From Nitrospira sp. UBA5698 (GTDB taxonomy: Bacteria; Nitrospirota; Nitrospiria; Nitrospirales; Nitrospiraceae), in NCBI GenBank assembly GCA_002420115.1, contig DIHK01000022.1, positions 1-17,259 of the forward strand: a stretch of 17,259 bases of DNA, written 5' to 3'. The notes under the pieces are model-generated. The model was not told the origin of the DNA. It was given only the letters and a program-made list of their open reading frames with translations, and did not search any database. The position numbers were made by a program, and so were the translations under genes. Positions 1 through 6,280 of this stretch are shown piece by piece (position 1 is the stretch's first letter; the number at the start of each line of letters is the position of its first letter).

Positions 1-190
1 TAGATGACGAAATGATGGGATTACGGTAAACGGCGAAACATAACGTTAGTAAATAGTGTTCCTTATGACTAAGGACCTCGCTGAGGTTCTCGGTATATTT
101 TGGTTCATGGCCTGCCACTGTCGGATGCTCGATTCACGGGCATGTTTCACGACGGTTCGTGCCCATTCGGGTTATTCGACGTCCAGAGCA

Positions 191-205
191 TGCCCCCAGG
201 GGGCA
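191..205. repeat. perfect GC palindrome
   Basis: TGCCCCC and GGGGGCA flank a single central A, giving 7 bp of perfect dyad symmetry. On the minus strand it would sit about 55-65 nt into a transcript started at the 265-296 promoter. It could be an operator or an RNA hairpin. No T-tract follows on either strand, so a terminator is not supported. Confidence 0.4.
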
Positions 206-264
206 GACCGACTCTCCTCGGCCGGCCTTGACGCAGGAGCGTATCGGCGGTTGGTATAGAACCG

Positions 265-296
265 GTCATGAATCATGCAGGTTAAGATTCGGTTAA
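265..296 (-). promoter_or_regulatory. Pho-box-like promoter facing left
   Basis: Read on the minus strand: TTAACC (296-291), 5 bp, TTAACC (285-280), 9 bp, then CATGAC (270-265). Two identical hexamers 11 bp apart, with a -10-like element 9 bp further on, match the architecture found upstream of phoB (16401-16432) and of the choice-of-anchor I gene (10882-10924). The spacing is that of PhoB/PhoP sites in general; assignment to PhoB is inference. The -10 match is only moderate. No gene is recognised downstream on this strand within the window. Confidence 0.5.
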
Positions 297-465
297 CGCC
301 GCAGATCGCGATTGACCGTGAGGAAGCGTCTGCCCACAATACGCTCCACTGCCTGGGACGGAAAGGCGTGCACAGGAAACGCTCAGAATAAAAGGATGTT
401 GGCCCGACGTGCTTCAACGCGCTGTCGACAGTATCGGTGTAGGGGACATATCATCAGGGCCGATC

Positions 466-1149
466 ATGCTGGTGCTGTTGCCGGGGCTTGACGGTACGGA
501 TGTGTTCTTTCGCCCGTTATTGGCGGTCCTGTCTGAACGGATCACGCCACTGGTTGTGCAATTTCCATCATCTACAGCGAACGGTTACCAGGACTTACTC
601 GGGTTGACCCGTCACGCGCTGGTCGCGGTTCAGCGTTGCTATGTGCTCGGCTGGTCGTTTTCCGGTCCGCTGGCGCTCATGTTGGCAGCCGCGGAGCCGG
701 AAAAAGTGCGAGGAGTGATTCTCGCTTCAAGCTTCGTGCGTCCGCCCAGGCGCCTGTTTGCGCTGTTGCGCTGGGCTTCCGTGACGCCGCTGATCTGGTT
801 GTTTCGAGCGATCAAGAGGATTCCTGTCTGGCTTTCACGAGCCTCAAACGACCGGCTTCGACGAGACAAGACGGAAACGTGGGAGCGGGTGAGCGCGAAG
901 ATGATTGCGTCACGGATCAGGACGCTCCTGGCGGTAGACGCGCGGCCACTTCTGAGGACTTGCCCCTGCCCCGTCCTCTGTGTAGCCGGGCAGGATGATC
1001 AGGTCGTGCCGCACCATAATGTCGAGGAAATGGCAAATGTACGTGCGTCGCTTCACGTGCTGACCATTGCAGGTGGACATTTCGCCATTTATACAAACCC
1101 GTCCGAAATTGCGGCGGCGATCGAGCAATTCATGCTCGATAAGGAGTGA
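466..1149 (+). CDS. alpha/beta hydrolase fold protein
   Basis: A serine hydrolase of the alpha/beta fold, probably cytoplasmic since no signal peptide is visible. From the ATG at 466 it has 227 residues. The N-terminal beta strand and oxyanion-loop pattern LVLLPGLDGT is at 2-11. The nucleophile elbow GWSFSG is at 62-67 with Ser64. The acid is in AGQDDQVVP (Asp177 or Asp178) and the catalytic His is His205 in AGGHF, so the triad is complete. A lid-like segment rich in Trp, Leu and Arg lies around 90-140. The ATG at 466 has AGGG 6 bp upstream and puts the LPGLDG strand right at the N-terminus, as is usual; a GTG at 409 would add 19 residues. The substrate cannot be told: small esters, lipids or thioesters are all possible. 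The gene stands alone, with no partner within 400 bp. Confidence 0.85.
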   Translation: MLVLLPGLDGTDVFFRPLLAVLSERITPLVVQFPSSTANGYQDLLGLTRHALVAVQRCYVLGWSFSGPLALMLAAAEPEKVRGVILASSFVRPPRRLFALLRWASVTPLIWLFRAIKRIPVWLSRASNDRLRRDKTETWERVSAKMIASRIRTLLAVDARPLLRTCPCPVLCVAGQDDQVVPHHNVEEMANVRASLHVLTIAGGHFAIYTNPSEIAAAIEQFMLDKE

Positions 1150-1616
1150 TGAAACGGAACTGTCGGAATGGTGTGCCCCTCTCTCATTCTGCTCCTCTTC
1201 ATCAAATGATCCTTCTTGATTATTGTTTGGCCTCGCGCATCGGAGGTGCCTTCCCTCCTGGGGCCAATACGGAAAAGGTATGAACGAGCGCTCCAAGGGC
1301 AGTAGCCGTCTAGGTGTGACGCACCATGCTCCCCAGGCTCACCTCCCGACTCAGGCAAAGATAAACCGGAAGTTGAGGTGATCTTGAGATGGTTGTTACA
1401 AGAGAGCGCTACCATACCTGGGACTATTTTTAACCTCATGGACTGTTCCGTGGCACGACTCATCACGTTCAGTCAAACGGCGTCACCAACCAGGATTGTC
1501 AAGCACACCTTCGTGTTCCCTCGTGCAGGAGAATGGGGACGGAGCGTGTTACTCTGCCATCAATCAACTGGTGATCGGATCGATTGAGTCTCACACCCAC
1601 CCATACGCTCCTGGTG
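1150..1616. other. intergenic region, nothing recognised
   Basis: About 470 bp between the hydrolase and the TRAP cluster. Open frames on both strands are short and unlike proteins. A short GGAGG/CCTCC dyad at 1242-1258 and a single TTAACC at 1430-1435 without a partner 11 bp away are the only patterns. The promoter of the TRAP cluster is presumably here, but I could not place convincing -35/-10 boxes. Confidence 0.4.
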
Positions 1617-2582
1617 ATGCAGACACATCGTGGCGACCTGCCTTATGGTATTCGCTGGCGACGAGCGTACGCTCTGTGCGTCGGCCTGCTCGGTCTCGTC
1701 GTGTTCTTGAACGGATGTTCCGGCAAGCGCCTGGCCGCCAACGTCTTAGGGGATCTGCTGACAGGAGACGCCGAGATTTTCGCGTCCGACGATGATCCGG
1801 AATTCATTCGTGAGGCCCTTCCGTTCGGATTGAAGACCCTGGAAGGCCTCTTGACAAGTTCCCCAAACCACCGAGGCCTGCTCCTTTCCGCCGCAAAGGG
1901 TTTTACCACCTATGCCTATCTCCTTCAGGAAGAAGCTGATCGATGGGAAGCACAGGACCGCAGTCGGGCCCGGTTGTTGCGGACTCGAGTCAAACGGCTG
2001 TATCTGCGCGCTCGGGGGTATTCATTCCGGGGATTAGAGCTTGCGCATCCTCAATTCGAAGCGACGCTCCGGCGCGATCAGGATTCAGCCGTCGCCCAGA
2101 CCACGAAGGATGATGCCCCCTTTCTCTATTGGGCCGGAGTGTCCTGGGGCGGTGTTCTCTCCTCCGCGCCGGACGATCTTGCGTTGGTCTCCGAAGCGCC
2201 ACTATTTGCCGCCTTGGTACGCCGGGTCCTGGACGTCAACGAACGATACGAAGCGGGAGCCGCTCACGAATTTCTCATTACATACGAGTCAAGCCGCCCA
2301 GGCGGTAGCGCTGGTCTGGCGCGTGAACATTTTCGTCGTGCACTGACCCTCACGGACACCCCGCGTGCGTCCCTGTTCGTGGCGTTAGCGGAAGGTCTCT
2401 CAATCAAGGAGCAGAATCTCGACGAATTTAGAAATCTGCTGGCGCGTGCATTGGCCGTCAACCCCGACCGCGAGCCGCAAACGCGACTCATCAATGCGAC
2501 GGCTCAGCGGCGGGCGCGGTGGCTGCTTGGGCAGGTTCCTGAGCTCTTTTTAGACACTGACAACAAGGAGGTCATTCCATGA
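1617..2582 (+). CDS. TatT-type TRAP-associated lipoprotein
   Basis: A periplasm-facing lipoprotein made mostly of alpha helices. It is likely the TatT component of the TRAP transporter that follows. From the ATG at 1617 it has 321 residues. The signal is basic (RWRR near 14-17), followed by a hydrophobic stretch and the lipobox LNGC with Cys34 as lipidation site. The mature part has helical repeats with Ala-rich TPR-like pairs, for example FLYWAGVSWGG and AREHFRRALTLTD. The segment GDAEIFASDDDPEFIREALPF just after the lipobox is typical of this family. TatT proteins are about 300 residues; in Treponema TatT forms a trimer that docks the binding protein TatP. The stop codon overlaps the start of the binding-protein gene (ATGA). 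A TTG at 1584 would add 11 residues; neither start has a strong ribosome binding site. Confidence 0.82.
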   Translation: MQTHRGDLPYGIRWRRAYALCVGLLGLVVFLNGCSGKRLAANVLGDLLTGDAEIFASDDDPEFIREALPFGLKTLEGLLTSSPNHRGLLLSAAKGFTTYAYLLQEEADRWEAQDRSRARLLRTRVKRLYLRARGYSFRGLELAHPQFEATLRRDQDSAVAQTTKDDAPFLYWAGVSWGGVLSSAPDDLALVSEAPLFAALVRRVLDVNERYEAGAAHEFLITYESSRPGGSAGLAREHFRRALTLTDTPRASLFVALAEGLSIKEQNLDEFRNLLARALAVNPDREPQTRLINATAQRRARWLLGQVPELFLDTDNKEVIP

Positions 2583-3586
2583 AACAGACTACCCTCGCAG
2601 GGTTGATTCTTGCTGCCTGCCTCCTCGTTGGTCAGGTGGTCTCTGCCGAAACTATCAAATTGGGGACATTGGCGCCGAACAATTCACCCTACTACGACAT
2701 CCTGCGAGATCTCGGGGAGAGTTGGGCAAAGATCTCAAATGGGTCTATTCAGTTACGCATTTACGCCGGCGGTGTGGCCGGTGATGATCCCGACATGGTC
2801 CGTAAGATGCGAATCGGGCAGCTCGATGCCGCGCTCGTGGCTGGCTCGGGTCTCTATGAGATCGCTCATGAGACCAAGGCGATCCAAATGCCTATGATGT
2901 TCAGCGACGACAACGAGTGGGATCACGTGCGGACCCAGATCGCTGCCAAACTGGAAAAGATCTATGCCGCGAAGGGATTTAGAGTTCTTCTCTGGGGAGA
3001 CGGCGGCTGGGTCTACTTATTCACGCAAAAACCTGTCGTGCATCCCGATGATCTAAAGCCTCTCCGGTTATTCGTGTGGGCCGGTGATCAGGACAACTTG
3101 CAGGCGTGGAAGAATATGGGCTACCGCGCAGTTCCGCTCGCTGTGAATGAAATCCACTCTGCGCTCCACTCAGGACTGATCAATGCGTACATCACCACGC
3201 CACTCGCTGCGCTCTCCTTTCAATGGTTCGGTTTGAGCAAGGAAATGACCAACGTGAAGTTGGTCCCGCTGGTAGGCGCCCTCGTGATCGCGGAGAGAAA
3301 ATGGCAAGCGATTCCCCCTGAAATCAGGGAGCGCCTGGCTCAATCCTCACAGGAGGCCGGAAAGCGGTTCCTCCTTCAAATGAGGCAGCATAGTGCTGAA
3401 GCTGTTGGAGTGATGCAGCAACATGGGCTCAAGATCCACGCCGTACCACCCGACGTGCTCACCGAATGGAATAAGCGGTTTCGAGCCAATTATCCCACGA
3501 TCATGGGTGGAAACGTTCCTCCGGAACTTGTCGCCGAAGTAGAACGGCTTCGCGATGAGTACCGAGCCGCAAAGCCTGCTCCCTGA
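2579..3586 (+). CDS. dctP: TRAP transporter substrate-binding protein (DctP family)
   Basis: Periplasmic solute-binding subunit of a TRAP transporter. It has 335 residues, the usual size. A Sec signal ends near VSA-ET at residue 23/24, followed by the first beta strand TIKLGTLAP. The family segment on lobe crossing is visible at 178-205 (KNMGYRAVPLAVNEIHSALH and the following SGLINAYITTP). At the place where classical members have the carboxylate-binding Arg (LKGLKxR-type motif), this protein reads LKPLRLF at 159-165, with Phe165 at the expected Arg by an ungapped comparison; Arg163 is two residues earlier. The start is certain: AAGGAGGT lies 6 bp before the ATG, and the ATG overlaps the stop of the TatT gene, which suggests translational coupling. 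The ligand is unknown. Confidence 0.93.
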   Translation: MKQTTLAGLILAACLLVGQVVSAETIKLGTLAPNNSPYYDILRDLGESWAKISNGSIQLRIYAGGVAGDDPDMVRKMRIGQLDAALVAGSGLYEIAHETKAIQMPMMFSDDNEWDHVRTQIAAKLEKIYAAKGFRVLLWGDGGWVYLFTQKPVVHPDDLKPLRLFVWAGDQDNLQAWKNMGYRAVPLAVNEIHSALHSGLINAYITTPLAALSFQWFGLSKEMTNVKLVPLVGALVIAERKWQAIPPEIRERLAQSSQEAGKRFLLQMRQHSAEAVGVMQQHGLKIHAVPPDVLTEWNKRFRANYPTIMGGNVPPELVAEVERLRDEYRAAKPAP

Positions 3587-3670
3587 ATAGAGGAGGGTGG
3601 GCCTTTTCAATCCAGCGACGCATCTTCTGTATACGCACTGATCGAGAGCGGATAAGAGAGAGATTGGCAC

Positions 3671-5494
3671 ATGACAACGGATCACAGGACTCAATTCAGA
3701 GGGCTCACTCTGGCGACAGATCTATTTCGCTGGGGTGAAAACAGTCTGGCCGGGCTCACCTTGCTGCTGATGGCCGGTCTGCCTGTGGTAGAAATCGTGC
3801 TCCGGGTCTTGTTTAATACTGGGATTCCTGCATCGTCAACCTATGTTCAGAATCTGACCCTGTGGGTTGGATTTTCTGGGGCTGTGCTTGCCGCGAGAGA
3901 CGATGGTCACCTGACCTTCTTCCTCGGGCGTGACCTCTTCCCTCAGGGAACTCACAACTACTGTGTCGCATTGATCGCGATGGTCTCAACGACTGTTGCC
4001 GCCAGCCTGAGCTGGGCCGCACTAGATTTTGTGCGCGCCGATATGCAATCGCCCGTCGTCGTCGCCGGGTGGTTGCCAACCTGGGCCGTGGAAGCGATTC
4101 TCCCGGCGAGTTTCGCCGTTATTGCGCTCCATTTTGCCACGAAGCCGGAAACTGCCCTGACTCGATTGTTTGCTTTTCTCGGCATCCCTGTCGCTGCAGG
4201 CATAGGGCTCTTCTTGCCCATGCACAGCCCTGAATTCCTGTGGATCGCGCTCTTCATCTTGTTTCTCGCTGCGGTTCTCGGAACGCCCATTTTCATTATC
4301 TTAGGGGGAGGTACGCTTCTGCTTTTCCAGGTGGAAGGAACAACCGCAGCGGCAATTCCGGTGGAAGCCTACCGTCTCGTCGTCTCTCCATCGATTCCGG
4401 CTATTCCCCTGTTCACGCTGGCTGGATATATTCTTGCAGAAGGTGGTGCAAGCCGTCGCCTCGTTCGTGTGTTTCGCGCCTGGTTCGGCTGGCTTCCCGG
4501 CGGCCTCGCGGTCGTTGTGACCATGTTGTGTGCGTTTCTGACGACATTTACCGGCGCCTCGGGAGTCACGATCTTGGCCGTCGGGGGGCTCTTACTTCCC
4601 GTCTTGATCGAGAGCGGCTATCGCAAAAGTTTCTCGATCGGATTGCTCACCAGCACAGGATCTGTCGGACTGCTGTTCCCGCCGAGCCTTGCGGTCATTC
4701 TGTACGGCGTCATGGCGCATGTGTCCATACTGGACCTGTTCAAGGCCGGTATCCTGCCCGGCCTGCTTCTGGTGACGGCGGTGTGTGTGTTGGGGATTCG
4801 TGAAGCATGGAGCAAGACCGGGCCGCGGGTCCCCTTTTCGATGGGCGAAGGCATGAGTGCGCTGTGGGAAGCCAAATGGGAGCTGATAACCCCTGTTCTT
4901 GTTCTCGGCAGTTTGTTCGGCGGCTACGGAACGCTCATCGAGACGGCGGCCATCACGGCCGTCTACACCATGGTGGTGGAGGTGTTCATACACAGGGAGT
5001 TGGATATCCGCCGGGATTTTCCCGCGGTCTTGATCAAGTGTCTCACACTCATCGGCGGCGTCTTCGCCATCCTCGGTGTGGCGATGGGGCTCGCGAATTA
5101 TCTCGTTGACGCTGAAGTTCCTATGCGCGCGGCAAACTGGTTTCAAACCCACATCGAGTCGAAATTCGTCTTTTTGCTGGCGCTGAACCTGTTTCTGATT
5201 CTGGTCGGCTGCGTGTTGGATATTTTCTCGGCCATCACGATCGTGGTTCCGCTCATACAGCCGATCAGCCAGGTGTTCGGCATCGATCCCTTGCATCTCG
5301 GCATGATCTTTTTGCTCAATATGCAACTGGGATATTTGACTCCACCGGTCGGCCTCGATTTGTTTTTTGCCTCCTACCGGTTTCGTGTGCCGCTGGCGCA
5401 GGTATTTCGGTACACCTTTCCATTTTTCCTGGCCATGCTCATCGTGCTGTTGCTGGTGACGTACGTGCCATGGCTGTCGCTGGCGTTTATGTAG
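3671..5494 (+). CDS. dctM: TRAP transporter fused permease (DctQM type)
   Basis: Inner-membrane part of the TRAP transporter, with the small (Q) and large (M) subunits fused in one chain of 607 residues. The Q part (about 20-160) has roughly four membrane segments, near 25-48, 62-78, 98-120 and 138-156. A further segment near 167-183 probably links to the M part, which fills 185-607 with many hydrophobic helices. DctM signatures are clear: TTFTGASGVTILAVGGLLLP (291-310), SIGLLTSTGSVGLLFPPSLA (322-341), DLFKAGILPGLLL (355-367) and MQLGYLTPPVGLDLF near the C-terminus. TRAP transporters use an ion gradient (usually Na+), which this sequence cannot confirm. It lies 84 bp after dctP, most likely in one operon. 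The start ATG has only a weak GAGAG-type ribosome site. Confidence 0.93.
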   Translation: MTTDHRTQFRGLTLATDLFRWGENSLAGLTLLLMAGLPVVEIVLRVLFNTGIPASSTYVQNLTLWVGFSGAVLAARDDGHLTFFLGRDLFPQGTHNYCVALIAMVSTTVAASLSWAALDFVRADMQSPVVVAGWLPTWAVEAILPASFAVIALHFATKPETALTRLFAFLGIPVAAGIGLFLPMHSPEFLWIALFILFLAAVLGTPIFIILGGGTLLLFQVEGTTAAAIPVEAYRLVVSPSIPAIPLFTLAGYILAEGGASRRLVRVFRAWFGWLPGGLAVVVTMLCAFLTTFTGASGVTILAVGGLLLPVLIESGYRKSFSIGLLTSTGSVGLLFPPSLAVILYGVMAHVSILDLFKAGILPGLLLVTAVCVLGIREAWSKTGPRVPFSMGEGMSALWEAKWELITPVLVLGSLFGGYGTLIETAAITAVYTMVVEVFIHRELDIRRDFPAVLIKCLTLIGGVFAILGVAMGLANYLVDAEVPMRAANWFQTHIESKFVFLLALNLFLILVGCVLDIFSAITIVVPLIQPISQVFGIDPLHLGMIFLLNMQLGYLTPPVGLDLFFASYRFRVPLAQVFRYTFPFFLAMLIVLLLVTYVPWLSLAFM

Positions 5495-5518
5495 ATTGAG
5501 AAAACGCAGGGCAGACTG

Positions 5519-5535
5519 TTTACGATTATTTTACG
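5519..5535 (+). promoter_or_regulatory. weak Pho-box-like direct repeat
   Basis: TTTACG (5519-5524), 5 bp, TTTACG (5530-5535): two identical hexamers 11 bp apart, pointing at the small membrane-protein gene that starts at 5628. The period is that of the other Pho-box-like sites in this window, and the half-site differs from TTAACC at two or three positions. The hexamer 9 bp further on (ATAGGG) is a poor -10, so the promoter assignment is tentative. Confidence 0.3.
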
Positions 5536-5627
5536 TCGTTCTGAATAGGGCGTAACGAACGTCGTGCTTGATGTTGAGTGCGAGCGTACGAGGTTCCTGT
5601 CAGGAATCCATATTGCAAGGAGACCTC

Positions 5628-6080
5628 ATGCACGTCCATGCGGCCACGACACTGTCTGCCGAAACGATCAAAGCGCGATTTAATCAGATTGGCTTGGCAG
5701 GTTCTGCATCAACGACTCCCCTGAGATACGCAGGTGAGCGCCAGCCACCTAAGTTCTTCTTGCCAGGAATGCCGGTGACGCCTCCAGCTGCGGCGGAAGT
5801 CTCGATCACGGAGAAATCCGGTGGAGCCGACGTGGTGCTGCGCTTGATGTGGGGATCGTTTCCCGCTCCATTTCCACGTGCTCTTGCTGGGATCGGCCTG
5901 GTGCTCGGCCTGCTGATCCTGGTCTTCTCAGATCATACCGTGAGCTCGTGGCTTCTGGCTGCGATCTTCATCGTGGCGCCCGTAACGGCCTTGTTCTGTC
6001 AACGACAAGGGGAGCGGGTACTGCAATCCTCTCTGAGCAACATGCTCGACGGTGCCGTCTTCCGGCCGATATCACACTAA
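5628..6080 (+). CDS. small membrane protein of unknown function
   Basis: I do not recognise this 150-residue protein. The first 85 residues are soluble and rich in Ala, Pro and Thr, without a signal peptide. Two adjacent membrane segments follow at about 97-115 (ALAGIGLVLGLLILVFSDH) and 117-135 (SSWLLAAIFIVAPVTALFC). A short C-terminal tail after RQGERVLQSSL is likely cytoplasmic, which would make it a hairpin anchored protein. The start at 5628 is well supported by AAGGAG 5 bp upstream; an open frame reaching further left to 5568 has no such site. It follows the TRAP permease by 133 bp and is convergent with the 5'-nucleotidase gene. A possible Pho-box-like repeat lies about 95 bp upstream. 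Confidence 0.68.
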   Translation: MHVHAATTLSAETIKARFNQIGLAGSASTTPLRYAGERQPPKFFLPGMPVTPPAAAEVSITEKSGGADVVLRLMWGSFPAPFPRALAGIGLVLGLLILVFSDHTVSSWLLAAIFIVAPVTALFCQRQGERVLQSSLSNMLDGAVFRPISH

Positions 6081-6159
6081 AGCCATTTCCATAGGCGAGT
6101 AGGCCGATCCTGATTGTGTCGGCCTCTGGGTAAGGCGCATCAGAGTCTTGTCCGGGGAA

Positions 6160-6184
6160 GCCGCCCCCGAGAGGAAGGGGCGGC
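6160..6184. terminator. GC-rich hairpin between convergent genes
   Basis: GCCGCCCC (6160-6167) pairs perfectly with GGGGCGGC (6177-6184) around a 9-nt loop. It sits between the 3' ends of two convergent genes (6080 and 6281). No T-run follows on either strand, so intrinsic termination is only a suggestion; RNA 3'-end stabilisation is equally possible. Confidence 0.45.
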
Positions 6185-6192
6185 CAGCGCGG

Positions 6193-6239
6193 TCATGAAG
6201 GCGAGCAAAATGATTCTCTGACCACTCGCGTCTTCATGA
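6193..6239. terminator. long imperfect inverted repeat between convergent genes
   Basis: TCATGAAG plus GCGAG (6193-6205) pairs with CTCGC, a 2-nt bulge GT, then CTTCATGA (6225-6239), giving 13 bp around a loop of about 19 nt. It is the second hairpin in the same convergent intergenic region and may act on both strands. For the minus-strand nucleotidase gene it would be the first structure met after its stop codon. Confidence 0.4.
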
Positions 6240-6280
6240 AAGTCGTCTACGTTGTCAGGTGAACAGGCATTCGAGCGGCC

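Larger units (their letters stand above)
1..465. other. left-edge region without a supported gene
   Basis: I see no convincing coding region here. The first 60 bases are AT-rich. The open frames on both strands are short, lack a good ribosome binding site and encode nothing recognisable. A GTG at 409 could extend the following hydrolase gene leftward by 19 codons but is less likely than the ATG at 466. Two structured elements are listed separately: a perfect GC palindrome at 191-205 and a Pho-box-like promoter at 265-296 that points left. A transcript from that promoter would cover about 1-258. It could serve a gene beyond the left edge, a very short ORF or a small RNA; the sequence does not decide. 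Confidence 0.5.

Noticed and set aside
56..259. Plus-strand frame of 67 codons at the left edge
   Set aside because: No ribosome site, no family resemblance and an unusual Cys/His-rich composition; could be a remnant but cannot be supported.
1449..1465. TGGCACG resembling a sigma54 -24 element upstream of the TRAP cluster
   Set aside because: The required GC of the -12 element is missing at the right distance (ATCAC instead of TTGCA-like).
4592..5326. Long minus-strand open frame of 244 codons
   Set aside because: It lies opposite the TRAP permease, and its His-, Asp- and Gln-rich translation is the typical shadow of a membrane-protein gene.
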